Shown: in pieces, positions 1-8,511 of the stretch
Numbering within the stretch: position 1 is the stretch's first letter
Layout: the number at the start of each line of letters is the position of its first letter
Source of the DNA: Alistipes sp.
GTDB lineage: Bacteria; Bacteroidota; Bacteroidia; Bacteroidales; Rikenellaceae
NCBI GenBank assembly: GCA_017398555.1
Contig: JAFQFV010000036.1
Span: 82,148 to 146,147, forward strand
Direction of reading: 5' to 3'
DNA length: 64,000 nt
Program-made: the position numbers and the translations under genes
Notes under the pieces: generated by a model
What the model was told of the DNA's origin: nothing
Database searches by the model: none
Seen by the model: the letters and a program-made list of their open reading frames with translations, nothing else

Positions 1-59
1 TAAAGATAGTCAATTATCTTCAAAAGAACAAAAAACTATGCGGTTTGAGCAAAAATTTG

Positions 60-67
60 TATATTTG
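60..67 (+). promoter_or_regulatory. Promoter -7 box for the GH13 gene
   Basis: TATATTTG matches the Bacteroidetes -7 consensus TAnnTTTG and lies 27 nt before the ATG at 95. A TTTG at 44-47 is too close to be a good -33 element, so the assignment rests mainly on the -7 box. It argues against the in-frame ATG at 38, which would lie upstream of the transcription start. Confidence 0.5.
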
Positions 68-94
68 CCAAAGTTTAACCAACTATTTGTTTGT

Positions 95-1369
95 ATGAGA
101 CATCCCCAGTGGAGTTACGATGCTGTGCTGTACGAGATGAATGTTCGACAGCTTACAAAAGAGGGTACTTTGAGCGCTGCAACGGCTCAGTTGCCACGCC
201 TGAAACAGATGGGTATTGATGCCGTTTGGCTTATGCCGATATATCCTATCGGTAAGCAGGATCGCAAGGGTACATTGGGCTCTTACTACTCGGTGGCTGA
301 CTACTGCGCAGTGAGCGAAGAGTTGGGTAATTTTGAGGACTTCGATACCTTTGTTGCCACTGCCCATTCTTTGGGTCTGAAGGTGCTTCTCGATTGGGTG
401 GCAAACCACACTTCACGTGATGCTAAGTGGCTTACAGACAAGCCGTTGAATTGGTATAAGCGAAACGATGCCGGCGAGGCTCTGGTGCCGTGGGATTGGA
501 GCGATACTGCCCAGCTGAACTATGAAAATCGTGAGGTTTGGCAGGGTCAGATTGATGCCATGAAGTTCTGGGTTACGGAGCACAATATTGACGGTTTCCG
601 TTGCGATATGGCGATGCTTGTGCCTATCGAATTTTGGCAGGTTGTGCGCTTTAGCCTTCAACAGATAAAGCCCGATATCTTTCTGCTTGCCGAGGCGGAG
701 GAGGATAATATCTTCCAAAATGCCTTCGATGCCTGCTACTCGTGGCGTCTGCACCATGCGATGTGTGACGTGGCACAGGGTCATACCAGAGTGTGGCGAT
801 TAAGAGAGATTATCCATGCCGACCGTCGTCGTTTCCCGAAGTGGTCGATGCGTATGACATTCACCTCAAACCATGACGAAAATTCGTGGTCGGGTAGTGA
901 GTTTTCGCGCTTTGGTGCCTCGCTTGCACCTATGGCTGCGCTGACATTCTTGCTGCCAAACTCTCTGCCGCTCATCTATACTGGTCAGGAGTTCGGCTAC
1001 GACCACTCATTCTCCTTCTTTGAAAGGGATGCAATGCCTGAGATGGAGGCTAACAGCTATACCGAGTTCTATACAAAACTATGCTCTATCTACCACAGCC
1101 ATAAGGCGTTACGTTCGGCAGATGAGGGTGCAGATTTTATAGAAATCGTAAATAACGCACCCGACTGCCTGATGACCTTTGTTCGTGAACGTGATGGGGA
1201 TAGGGTAGTGGTTATCGCAAATCTCTCGCCATATACCGTCTTTGGTGACTTCAATACGGGTATCTATGCCGGCGAATATACCGATGCAATGACAGGTCAG
1301 CCAACCACCCTCTATGAGCATATGTGGGGGGATATTGCGCCGTGGAGTTATAAGATACTTGTAAAATAA
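95..1369 (+). CDS. GH13 alpha-amylase-family glycosidase, cytoplasmic
   Basis: A 424-residue enzyme of the alpha-amylase superfamily expected to act on alpha-1,4-glucans or malto-oligosaccharides. The four GH13 regions are visible: DWVANH (about 100-105), GFRCDMA (167-173; D171 as nucleophile), LLAEAEE (197-203; E200 as acid/base) and FTSNHDEN (256-263; D261). A short all-beta C-terminal domain follows. There is no signal peptide, so it is probably cytoplasmic, unlike SusA/SusG-type enzymes. The start at 95 is preferred over an in-frame ATG at 38 because a promoter box lies at 60-67 and the family's N-terminal strand begins at WSYDAVLYEMNVRQ. It stands alone; the next gene, ackA, has its own promoter. 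The exact substrate (maltodextrin, trehalose-like, cyclodextrin) is not resolved. Confidence 0.88.
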   Translation: MRHPQWSYDAVLYEMNVRQLTKEGTLSAATAQLPRLKQMGIDAVWLMPIYPIGKQDRKGTLGSYYSVADYCAVSEELGNFEDFDTFVATAHSLGLKVLLDWVANHTSRDAKWLTDKPLNWYKRNDAGEALVPWDWSDTAQLNYENREVWQGQIDAMKFWVTEHNIDGFRCDMAMLVPIEFWQVVRFSLQQIKPDIFLLAEAEEDNIFQNAFDACYSWRLHHAMCDVAQGHTRVWRLREIIHADRRRFPKWSMRMTFTSNHDENSWSGSEFSRFGASLAPMAALTFLLPNSLPLIYTGQEFGYDHSFSFFERDAMPEMEANSYTEFYTKLCSIYHSHKALRSADEGADFIEIVNNAPDCLMTFVRERDGDRVVVIANLSPYTVFGDFNTGIYAGEYTDAMTGQPTTLYEHMWGDIAPWSYKILVK

Positions 1370-1395
1370 GAACGATTAACGTTGATTAAGGGCTA

Positions 1396-1432
1396 AAACC
1401 ATTTCGGAAATCTTGCTTTTCTGAAATGGTTT
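1396..1432 (+). terminator. Hairpin after the GH13 gene
   Basis: AAACCATTTCGGAA and TTCTGAAATGGTTT form a 14-bp stem with one mismatch, 26 nt after the amylase stop codon. There is no good T tract behind it. The right arm overlaps the spacer of the ackA promoter. Confidence 0.45.
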
Positions 1433-1443
1433 GGTTATCTTTG
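1413..1443 (+). promoter_or_regulatory. ackA promoter
   Basis: TTG at 1413-1415, a 20-nt spacer and TATCTTTG at 1436-1443. The first coding ATG follows at 1472. Confidence 0.65.
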
Positions 1444-1471
1444 TCGGTTGGAAACAAATTTTACAAAAGAT

Positions 1472-2674
1472 ATGGTTATTTTAGTATTAAACTGCGGAAG
1501 TTCGTCGATTAAATATCAGGTAATCGACATCTGTGACGGCGCCCATACGCTGCTTGCCAAGGGTCTTGTTGAGCGTATCGGTCTTGCCGAGGGTGATTTG
1601 ACTCATAAACCGGTTGGTAAGGATGTGTTCCACCTCCACCAGCCAATCGCTGACCACACAACAGGTATTCGCCTGGTGCTGGATGCTCTGACACACCCTG
1701 AGCACGGCGTAATCGCTTCACTCGACGAGGTGAAGGCTGTGGGTCATCGTGTAGCGCACGGTGGCGAGTTCTTCGCTTCAAGCTGCATTGTTGATGATGA
1801 TGCAAAGGCAAAGATTCGCTCACTCTTCGATATCGCTCCACTTCACAACCCTGCAAACCTTGAGGGTATCCTCTCTATTGAGAAGGTGCTGCCGGAGGTA
1901 AAGCAGGTGGCTGTGTTCGATACCTCTTTTCACCAGACTATCGAGCCTGTAAACTACCTCTACGCGCTGCCTTACGAGTACTATGTGAAGTATCGCGTAC
2001 GTCGCTACGGCTTCCACGGTACAAGCCACAAGTTCGTGGCTAAGGTGGGTGCTGCACTTGCAGGTCTTGACCTTGAGAACTCGAAGATTATCACTTGTCA
2101 CATCGGAAATGGTGCCTCTGTGACAGCGATTAAGAATGGCAAGAGCGTTTGTACCTCAATGGGCTTCTCTCCTGTAGATGGCCTTGTTATGGGTACCCGC
2201 TGCGGTGATGTCGATCCATCGGCTCTGCTCTTTATTGCCGAGAAGGAGGGTATGAATCTTGCAGATATCAACACTATGATTAACAAGCGTTCAGGTGTTG
2301 AGGGTCTGTCGGGTATCTCAAGCGATATGCGTGACATTGACGCCGCTTACGAGGCAGGTAACCCTCGCGCAATCGTTGCTCGTGACCTCTACTACGACCG
2401 CGTACGTCAGTATATCGGTAAGTATGCAGCCCTGATGGGTGGCGTGGATCTTGTAATCTTCACAGGTGGTGTTGGCGAGAACTCTTGGGAGCTGCGCGCA
2501 CACTCTACAGCAGGTCTTGAGTTTATGGGTATCGAGATTAACGACGCAGTAAACCGCCCAACTCGCGGTACTGATACCATCATCTCTACCGAAAACTCTC
2601 GCGTGAAGGTTGCCGTTATCGCAACAAACGAGGAACTTGTAATTGCAACAGATACATATAATTTGACAAAATAG
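1472..2674 (+). CDS. ackA: Acetate kinase
   Basis: Converts acetyl phosphate and ADP to acetate and ATP, the last energy-yielding step of acetate fermentation. The 400-residue length is normal for AckA. Family signatures visible are the N-terminal VLNCGSSSIKYQV, the phosphate/acetate-site segment RRYGFHGTSHKFV, HIGNGASV, and the C-terminal FTGGVGENS ASKHA-fold motif. The ATG at 1472 is chosen because it starts exactly at the conserved N-terminal strand; an upstream in-frame TTG at 1448 lies almost on the promoter. It is followed after 6 bp by a phosphate acyltransferase gene, so the two form a fermentation operon. Butyrate kinase is a related alternative, but the sequence fits AckA better. 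Confidence 0.92.
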   Translation: MVILVLNCGSSSIKYQVIDICDGAHTLLAKGLVERIGLAEGDLTHKPVGKDVFHLHQPIADHTTGIRLVLDALTHPEHGVIASLDEVKAVGHRVAHGGEFFASSCIVDDDAKAKIRSLFDIAPLHNPANLEGILSIEKVLPEVKQVAVFDTSFHQTIEPVNYLYALPYEYYVKYRVRRYGFHGTSHKFVAKVGAALAGLDLENSKIITCHIGNGASVTAIKNGKSVCTSMGFSPVDGLVMGTRCGDVDPSALLFIAEKEGMNLADINTMINKRSGVEGLSGISSDMRDIDAAYEAGNPRAIVARDLYYDRVRQYIGKYAALMGGVDLVIFTGGVGENSWELRAHSTAGLEFMGIEINDAVNRPTRGTDTIISTENSRVKVAVIATNEELVIATDTYNLTK

Positions 2675-2680
2675 AAGACT

Positions 2681-3583
2681 ATGAAACACCTACAAGAAAT
2701 AGTAGAGGCTGCTCATGCACGCGGTAGAAAGCGCCTTGCAGTGGCTTACGGACAGGATTCTCACACTATCGAGGCTGTCTATGATGCATACAACGAGGGT
2801 CTTGTTACCCCAATTCTCTATGGCGACCGTATCGTTATCGAGCAGGTTTGCAAGGAGCTTAATATCGATAGCTCTATCTTCCAGATTATCGACGAGAAGA
2901 GCGATGTTAAGGCTGCAAAACTCGCCGCTACTGCAGTATCTACAGGTGATGCTGATGTACTTATGAAGGGTATGCTGCCAACCGATAAGTATATGCGTGC
3001 AATCCTCGATAAGGAGCTCAACCTCTGCCCTCCAAAGGGTGTGCTGAGCCACGTATCGGTATTCGAGTGGTCAGGCTACCACAAGCTGCTGCTTGCATCC
3101 GATATCGCAATTATCCTCCAGCCGGATATCAAGCAGAAGCAGAAGCAGATTGACTACCTCCGTCAGGTAGCTGTTGCTCTGGGCGTTCAGACTCCGAAGA
3201 TTGGTTGCATCGCTCCATCTGAGCAGGTGCTCCCTTCATCTGTATCATCTACCGAGGGCGCAATGCTCGCAAAGATGGCAGACCGTGGTCAGCTCGGTAA
3301 CGTTATCGTTGATGGCCCACTCTCACTCGACGTAGCCCTCTATAAGGAGGTTGCAGAGCATAAGAAGGTTAAGGGCTCGGCTATCGCCGGTGATGTAGAT
3401 GCCCTCCTCTTCCCGAATATCGAGTCAGGAAACGTATTCTTCAAGTCCGTTTCTCACCTCGCAGGTGGCGAACTCGCAGCAATCGTTATGGGTGCTAAGG
3501 CTCCATGTGTGCTCACTTCACGCGGTGATAGCGCTGCATCGAAGAAGTATTCTATTGCCCTCGCTTGTTTATTAGCAAAATAG
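2681..3583 (+). CDS. ptb: Phosphate acyltransferase, phosphate butyryltransferase type
   Basis: A 300-residue member of the phosphate acetyl/butyryltransferase family, which exchanges CoA for phosphate on an acyl-CoA and feeds the acyl phosphate to the upstream kinase. Visible segments include KRLAVAYGQD, DVLMKGMLPTDKYMRAIL (about 89-106) and the C-terminal DALLFPNIESGNVFFKS, all typical of the family. The length and N-terminus fit phosphate butyryltransferase (about 300 residues) rather than the longer Pta proteins (about 330 or more). Pairing with AckA, 6 bp upstream, suggests acetyl-CoA or short-chain acyl-CoA as substrate. The family assignment is secure; the preferred acyl group is inference. 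Confidence 0.82.
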   Translation: MKHLQEIVEAAHARGRKRLAVAYGQDSHTIEAVYDAYNEGLVTPILYGDRIVIEQVCKELNIDSSIFQIIDEKSDVKAAKLAATAVSTGDADVLMKGMLPTDKYMRAILDKELNLCPPKGVLSHVSVFEWSGYHKLLLASDIAIILQPDIKQKQKQIDYLRQVAVALGVQTPKIGCIAPSEQVLPSSVSSTEGAMLAKMADRGQLGNVIVDGPLSLDVALYKEVAEHKKVKGSAIAGDVDALLFPNIESGNVFFKSVSHLAGGELAAIVMGAKAPCVLTSRGDSAASKKYSIALACLLAK

Positions 3584-3585
3584 TT

Positions 3586-3853
3586 TTATGCGGTATTTAC
3601 TGCCGCTATCAAAAGTTGCTCGCAATGGGCAGTACACCGAGTACAGCCCATCGCGGACAATTTTGCCGAGCGTTGTAAATCCTCGCCTAAAACAATTTTG
3701 CGGGTGCTAGTAGGTTTCGCAAGCCTTGAAAATCCTCGCCTAAAACGATTTTGCGGTGCAAAGGAGGAGCCTTGTAAAATCTCTTTATAAATTACTTTGA
3801 AAGTAAACAAGCCCCTATGCTAAAACAATTTTGCGGTAGTATCTATTAAAACG
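3586..3853. repeat. Compound intergenic palindrome (family A, divergent)
   Basis: The 300-bp gap between ptb and aroQ. Its left part holds the family-A core, GCAATGGGCAGTAC and GTACAGCCCATCGC in inverted orientation, like the copy at 53044. To the right, CCTCGCCTAAAACAATTTTG is nearly repeated at about 3684 and 3733, and CTAAAACAATTTTGCGGT recurs near 3819. No gene or clear promoter is visible here; a weak stop-free stretch on the minus strand is not coding-like. Confidence 0.55.
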
Positions 3854-3883
3854 CTAACCGCCAATAGCCAAAAGCCCAGAAAT

Positions 3884-4312
3884 ATGAAAATCCTCATTCT
3901 CAACGGAGCAAATCTCAATCTACAGGGGCGTCGTGACAAGGGCGTCTATGGATGTGAGAGTTTTGACACATTTATTCCGCGACTTCAGGCTCTATATGCC
4001 GAGCATACGATTGACTACTACCAGACCAACATCGAGGGGGAGATAGTCGATGCGTTGCATCGTGCTGAGGGTAACTACGACGGCGTATTGCTCAATGCGG
4101 GTGGTTATACACACACATCTGTAGTTATTCGTGATGCCATAGCGGCGATAGATACACCGGTGGTAGAGATTCACATCTCAAACATTGCTGCACGCGAGGA
4201 GTTTCGCCACACAACACTTATTGGAAGTGTAGCGATTGGCTCTGTGGTCGGTTTTGGCCTTAACTCTTACCGTATCGGTGTAGAGGCTCTCAAGCTCCAT
4301 TTGGAGCAGTAG
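3884..4312 (+). CDS. aroQ: 3-dehydroquinate dehydratase, type II
   Basis: Third step of the shikimate pathway: dehydration of 3-dehydroquinate to 3-dehydroshikimate. The 142 residues match the small type II enzyme (dodecameric in the family). It begins with the strand KILILNGANLNLQGRR that carries the active-site Asn and Arg; NAGGYTHTSV (about 71-80) and VEIHISN (93-99) are the further family motifs. The catalytic Tyr of type II enzymes should be Y22 in KGVYG. The flippase gene follows 21 bp downstream and may share its transcript, although they are not functionally linked. The short GCCAA-type direct repeats just upstream resemble those upstream of sufC. Confidence 0.93.
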   Translation: MKILILNGANLNLQGRRDKGVYGCESFDTFIPRLQALYAEHTIDYYQTNIEGEIVDALHRAEGNYDGVLLNAGGYTHTSVVIRDAIAAIDTPVVEIHISNIAAREEFRHTTLIGSVAIGSVVGFGLNSYRIGVEALKLHLEQ

Positions 4313-4333
4313 TCGGCACTTATACTTCTTACG

Positions 4334-5806
4334 ATGGCACAGCAACTGCGAGATAAGGTCGTATCGGGCGTGGCGTGGAGCATCGCCGAGAAGGTGGGCT
4401 CGATGCTGTTGCAGATGGTGGTGAGTATTGTCGTGGCGCGACTGCTGCTGCCTGAGGACTTTGGTGTGCTGGCCATACTCACATTCTTTACCGCACTCTC
4501 GGCGTTGTTTGTCGATAGCGGTTTCTCTCAAACTCTTATCCGCAAGAGCGAGCCGACAGCCTCGGACTACAAGTCGGTATTTATCTTCAATATCGTTGTT
4601 GCGGTGGCTCTCTACCTGCTTTTGGTAGCGCTCAGTCCGATGATTGCGGCGTACTACAATCTGCCGATAATCGCCTCTATTGCCCCTGTATTGATGCTTC
4701 TGCTGCCACTCTCGGCATTGGGGGTGATACAGAACACTATCTTCGCCCGTCAGTTTCGTTTTGCACTTCTCTCGCGCATAAACTTCCTATCCTCTGCCGT
4801 TGCGGGTGCTGTGGCTATCGCTATGGCACTGAGTGATTGTGGGGTGTGGAGTCTTGTGGGTCAGCGACTTGCACAGATGGCGACAAAGTCTGCGCTGCTC
4901 TGGATTTACGGCTCATGGCGTGCCGAGGGAGAGTTCAGTCTGGCGAGCCTGAAGGCGATGGGTGGCTTTTCGTTCCGACTATTGGGAAAGGATACAATCT
5001 CCTATCTCTACAACAACATTGCACAGCTCTTTATCGGTAAAATCTACTCCGCCGACACGTTGGGCTACTTCAACCAGGCGCAGAAGCTCAAGGAGCTGCC
5101 GGTAACATCTGCGGTGCAGTCATTCCAGAGTGTTACCTATCCTGCGCTGTCGAATATCAAGGATAATCGTGAGAAGTTTGCCGAGTCGTTCCGTTATGTG
5201 CTTATGATGACGGCGGCGGTGATGTTCCCTGCTATGGTGGGGATGATTGCTGTGGCTGACGATATGTTCCTGCTGCTGCTCGGTGAGCGTTGGCTGCCGA
5301 CGGTGCCTTACTTCAAGATTCTCTCGCTTACGGGTCTTACCTTGCCGTTGCAGATGATTGCCTACAATGTACTCAAGGTGGCAGGCGATGGTCGGGTGAT
5401 TATCCGTCTGGAGGTTGTCTGCAAGGTGATTATGACGGTTATTCTCGCTATAACAATACCGCACTCTGTGGTGGCTGTGGCGTGGGGTTTGGTTGTAATG
5501 TCGGCGGTGGAGTTTGTGCTCAATATATCTGCTGCAACGCGTCTCTCTGCCCTTAAAATGGGCTCCGTAGTGCGTACTCTGCTGCCTATAGTGGCACTTA
5601 CGGCGCTGATGTTCGGTGCTGTTGAACTCACCTCGCACTTTGCCGCACAACTTACGCTGTGGGTGCGATTTATGCTGCAAATTGCTGTCGGTGCAACAGT
5701 CTATATTGCACTCGGAGCACTATTTAGAATGGAGTTTATGCGTCAGGCGATGCAGATAGTGCATGGTCTGATTAGAAACCGAGGTGGGCAGCCGCAAAGT
5801 CGATAG
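4334..5806 (+). CDS. Lipopolysaccharide/oligosaccharide flippase (Wzx/MOP family)
   Basis: A 490-residue polytopic membrane protein of the WzxC-like branch of the MOP superfamily, which flips undecaprenyl-linked saccharides across the inner membrane. About 12-14 hydrophobic segments alternate with short loops. The N-terminal RDKVVSGVAWSIAEKVGSML and VVARLLLPEDFGVLAILTFF are strongly typical of this branch, as is the mid-protein GYFNQAQKLKELPV. No glycosyltransferases are next to it, so the glycan it serves cannot be named. Its 3' end overlaps the convergent metalloprotease gene by 35 bp (5772-5806), so transcription of each gene produces antisense RNA to the tail of the other. Confidence 0.82.
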   Translation: MAQQLRDKVVSGVAWSIAEKVGSMLLQMVVSIVVARLLLPEDFGVLAILTFFTALSALFVDSGFSQTLIRKSEPTASDYKSVFIFNIVVAVALYLLLVALSPMIAAYYNLPIIASIAPVLMLLLPLSALGVIQNTIFARQFRFALLSRINFLSSAVAGAVAIAMALSDCGVWSLVGQRLAQMATKSALLWIYGSWRAEGEFSLASLKAMGGFSFRLLGKDTISYLYNNIAQLFIGKIYSADTLGYFNQAQKLKELPVTSAVQSFQSVTYPALSNIKDNREKFAESFRYVLMMTAAVMFPAMVGMIAVADDMFLLLLGERWLPTVPYFKILSLTGLTLPLQMIAYNVLKVAGDGRVIIRLEVVCKVIMTVILAITIPHSVVAVAWGLVVMSAVEFVLNISAATRLSALKMGSVVRTLLPIVALTALMFGAVELTSHFAAQLTLWVRFMLQIAVGATVYIALGALFRMEFMRQAMQIVHGLIRNRGGQPQSR

Positions 5807-6446
5807 CAATCTTTGACCACCTCTGCAAATCCTCGAAATAGTCGATAGCCAACCTCTTGAACGCCTCCAATACACCTACACGGATAGAGAGCAACAACAC
5901 AGAGAGGTTTACAATCCACATCGCAACGATAAAGAGTGCCGAGCGGAAGGCTCCCACACTTGTAATATCTGTCTGGTGCAGACCTATCTGACGACGGAAA
6001 CAGCCGATATGAAAAGCCGTTACTACGCCAATCATAATGTCGAAGATGTAGAGTGAGTTTGCTGCGCCTAACTCCCTGAGAAAGAGGAGTAGATAGGTAA
6101 ATATCGGCAGACAATATGGCGCAAGCGAGATAAATATCGTGCCGAAACGAAAACCGCCACTATGGCTCATCACTCCCTCGCCGACACCTGCCTCGAAAGA
6201 GTGTATCTTGCGCAGAAACATCATTCCTACCACCGTGTGCGACAACTCGTGCGAGAAGGTGCGCAACCACTCTAAATTCTTATTGAAAAATCCAATAAAA
6301 GTTAGTAATACATATCCCGCCATACCCATACCGACATATTGGTACTTAAGTGGGTGGGCAATAAGCCACTCTGCGATAGGGATAATCTCAGTAATACCTA
6401 CAGCGAGGGTTGCGGCGATAAGGGGGTAGAAGAGGATGCGGAGCAT
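5772..6446 (-). CDS. M50-type membrane zinc metalloprotease-like protein
   Basis: A 224-residue integral membrane protein with about five hydrophobic segments. The motif HELSH (about residues 67-71) inside or beside a membrane helix is an HExxH zinc site, as in M50 (site-2 protease) and M50B-like proteins. The usual second motif (NxxPxxxxDG) is not obvious, so it may belong to the reduced M50B-like group, whose substrates are unknown. It converges with the flippase gene, overlapping it by 35 bp. No promoter of the TAnnTTTG type is evident upstream; a 204-bp palindrome lies 24 bp upstream of its start. Confidence 0.6.
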   Translation of the reverse strand: MLRILFYPLIAATLAVGITEIIPIAEWLIAHPLKYQYVGMGMAGYVLLTFIGFFNKNLEWLRTFSHELSHTVVGMMFLRKIHSFEAGVGEGVMSHSGGFRFGTIFISLAPYCLPIFTYLLLFLRELGAANSLYIFDIMIGVVTAFHIGCFRRQIGLHQTDITSVGAFRSALFIVAMWIVNLSVLLLSIRVGVLEAFKRLAIDYFEDLQRWSKIAIDFAAAHLGF

Positions 6447-6470
6447 AGGTTGGGTTGAATGTCAAAAAGT

Positions 6471-6674
6471 AGAGAGCGAATAAAAAGATAAAATTCAAGG
6501 CTTACGAGCGTGAGAAACCGGAGCATACAATGGCGTATGTGAGGATTTCGGGCACGAGTATAACCGACGCTGCGGAGCGAGAGCAGAGTGCGTTTACACA
6601 CTTTGCCGAGCCGCAAGGAGGAAAATCCCACAAAGAGGGATTAACGCAGAAGTTCGCTTTTTTATTCGCTCTCT
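6471..6674. repeat. Long intergenic palindrome, family C copy 1
   Basis: The ends AGAGAGCGAATAAAAA (6471-6486) and TTTTTATTCGCTCTCT (6659-6674) are perfect 16-bp inverted repeats. The interior (AAATTCAAGGCTTACGAG, GCGTATGTGAGGATTTCG, ACGCAGAAGTTCGC) matches, in reverse orientation, the copy at 32357-32478. This copy carries an extra internal segment of about 90 bp. It lies between the M50 start and the prs 3' end, so it may terminate prs transcripts. Confidence 0.75.
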
Positions 6675-6681
6675 GAATCTG

Positions 6682-7623
6682 TTAGTGGAAGAAGATAGAT
6701 GAAATCTCCTTATAGTTATGTACGCGCTCGATAACCTCGGCAAAGATATCTGCACAAGAGAGAACGGTGAACTTGTGCAAATCAGCCTCAGGATTGAGCG
6801 GAATAGTGTCAGATACGATAACCTCGCACAGAGCACTCTCGTTGATGCGGTCGTAAGCCTTGCCTGAGAGGACAGGGTGGGTAATTGCTGCACGAACAGA
6901 CTTTGCACCACGCTCCATAAGCATATTTGCTGCCATACAGATAGTACCTGCGGTGTCAATCATATCATCAACAATCAGCACGTTACGACCCTCAACGTCA
7001 CCAATAGCGGTCATAGAGCCTACAACATTTGCCTTTGCACGCTCCTTGTGAGAGATGATAATCGGTGTGCCCAACAGCTTTGCGTATGTACCTGCACGCT
7101 TTGCACCACCCATATCAGGAGCTGCAATAGAGAGGTCCTCGATACCCAGGCTCTGGATATAAGGAACGAACATACCGCTTGCGTAGAGAGCATCTACCGG
7201 AACCTCGAAGAAGCCCTGAATCTGGTCTGCATGGAGATCCATGGTCATCACGCGGTCAACGCCGGCTGCAGTAAGCATATTTGCAACGAGCTTTGAGGTG
7301 ATAGGAACACGTGGACGGTCCTTGCGGTCCTGACGAGCCCAACCGAAGTAAGGGATTACAGCGATAACCTTGTAAGCCGAAGCACGACGAGCAGCGTCAA
7401 TCATCATCAGCAGCTCCATCAGATTGTCCGACTTAGGGAAGGTGGACTGAATAATAAATACGGTGCAACCGCGAATAGACTCGGCATAGCGTGGCTGGAA
7501 CTCGCCATCACTAAACTCAAGACACTCGCAATCACCAAGAGTTGTGCCGTAAGCGGCAACAATCTTCTCTGCCAGGTAACGCGATGAGCGACCTGTGAAG
7601 AACTTAATTTTGTGGATAGCCAT
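6682..7623 (-). CDS. prs: Ribose-phosphate pyrophosphokinase
   Basis: Makes PRPP from ribose 5-phosphate and ATP for purine, pyrimidine, His, Trp and NAD synthesis. The 313-residue length is standard. Visible motifs are the N-terminal KIKFFTGRSSRYLAEKI, the FSDGEFQPRYAESIRG region, MTMDLHADQIQGFF (about 130-143; flexible-loop His) and the PRPP loop VLIVDDMIDTAGT (about 215-227). It is transcribed alone, toward the family-C palindrome. The nearest good -7 box on this strand is 250 bp upstream at 7874-7881. That gives a leader containing a 193-bp palindrome, which is unusual for a housekeeping gene. Confidence 0.95.
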   Translation of the reverse strand: MAIHKIKFFTGRSSRYLAEKIVAAYGTTLGDCECLEFSDGEFQPRYAESIRGCTVFIIQSTFPKSDNLMELLMMIDAARRASAYKVIAVIPYFGWARQDRKDRPRVPITSKLVANMLTAAGVDRVMTMDLHADQIQGFFEVPVDALYASGMFVPYIQSLGIEDLSIAAPDMGGAKRAGTYAKLLGTPIIISHKERAKANVVGSMTAIGDVEGRNVLIVDDMIDTAGTICMAANMLMERGAKSVRAAITHPVLSGKAYDRINESALCEVIVSDTIPLNPEADLHKFTVLSCADIFAEVIERVHNYKEISSIFFH

Positions 7624-7627
7624 AAAA

Positions 7628-7820
7628 GAGTGTGTTTTGGTATTTATTAAATAAGTTAATTACTCTATCTATCACTGCGGTTTCGGCCTCTTTGAGGCTC
7701 TTTTTGGCGCCTTTACCATCTTTTCTCGCTTACAATCGGCGATTGCTCACTCAAAAAGATGAAAAATCCACTCAAAAATAGCTCTCAAATAACCTCGAAA
7801 TAAATACCAAAACCCACTCT
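7628..7820. repeat. Long palindrome in the prs leader (family B copy 1)
   Basis: The outer arms are GTGTGTTTTGGTATTTATT (7630-7648) and AAATAAATACCAAAACCCAC (7798-7817). Inner arms are TTTGAGGCTCTTTTTGGCG (7691-7709) against CTCAAAAATAGCTCTCAAAT (7771-7790). Copies of the same design lie at 14655 and 30664. TTTGGTATTTATTAAA also occurs as a direct repeat immediately after it (7824-7839). It sits between the likely prs promoter and the prs start codon. Confidence 0.72.
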
Positions 7821-7873
7821 ATGTTTGGTATTTATTAAAACCTAAGTAATTTTTGTTCTAAGCGTTAGCGGTG

Positions 7874-7881
7874 CAAAGATA
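7874..7881 (-). promoter_or_regulatory. Candidate prs promoter -7 box
   Basis: TATCTTTG on the minus strand, directly downstream of ysxC and 251 nt before the prs start. No clear TTG element is seen at -33. Confidence 0.45.
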
Positions 7882-7895
7882 GCAAAAATCGGCTA

Positions 7896-8504
7896 TTATT
7901 TACTATCTTTATTAAAATCTTTTAATATATCCTCAATGTAGCCGACAATCTCGTCACGACCTGTGCCCTTTTCAGATGAGCTGGTGAACATCGGCGGCAG
8001 CTCCTCCCACTGCTCGGCGAGGCTCTTTTGGTAGGCCGTTACGCTGCGCTGTAGCTGTGTTTTGGAGAGCTTATCTGCCTTGGTGAAGATGATGCCGAAT
8101 GGCACACCATTCATACCCAACTGCTCGATGAACTCAAGGTCTATCTTCTGCGGCTCAAGGCGTGAATCGACAAGCACGAAGAGGAAGTGCATCTTCTCGC
8201 ACTTGAAGACATAGTCGGTGATAATCTTGGCAAAGCCTCCGCGTGTGCTCTTGGAGGTGCGGGCATAGCCATAACCGGGCAAATCGACCAAATACCAGCT
8301 ATCGTTGATGGTAAAGTGGTTGATAAGTCGGGTCTTACCGGGGGTGGCAGAGACCTTGGCAAGCCCCTTATGCTGGGTGAGCATATTGATAAGGGAGCTC
8401 TTGCCCACATTACTGCGACCAATAAAGGCGATGTCGGGCAGTTTGTCCTTCGGAACCTGCGAAATCTTCTCCGAACTACACTTGAAAACGGCTTTGTTAA
8501 TCAT
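7896..8504 (-). CDS. ysxC: Ribosome biogenesis GTPase YsxC/EngB
   Basis: Small Era/TrmE-superfamily GTPase needed for assembly of the large ribosomal subunit; 202 residues is normal. The G1 motif GRSNVGKSS lies at about residues 29-37, the switch region TPGKTRLINHF at about 54-64, G3 DLPGYGYA at about 74-81 (typical EngB signature) and G4 TKADK at about 140-144. It starts 7 bp after the alpha-galactosidase stop, so it is the last gene of the minus-strand run glmS > GH36 > ysxC. Confidence 0.93.
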   Translation of the reverse strand: MINKAVFKCSSEKISQVPKDKLPDIAFIGRSNVGKSSLINMLTQHKGLAKVSATPGKTRLINHFTINDSWYLVDLPGYGYARTSKSTRGGFAKIITDYVFKCEKMHFLFVLVDSRLEPQKIDLEFIEQLGMNGVPFGIIFTKADKLSKTQLQRSVTAYQKSLAEQWEELPPMFTSSSEKGTGRDEIVGYIEDILKDFNKDSK

Positions 8505-8511
8505 CTTGCTG

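Noticed and set aside
38-1369. GH13 start at 38
   Set aside because: The added 19 residues precede the likely -7 box at 60-67 and do not resemble the family N-terminus.
3586-3810. A 74-codon open frame in the ptb-aroQ gap
   Set aside because: It lies across palindromic repeats, has no promoter, and its composition is not coding-like.
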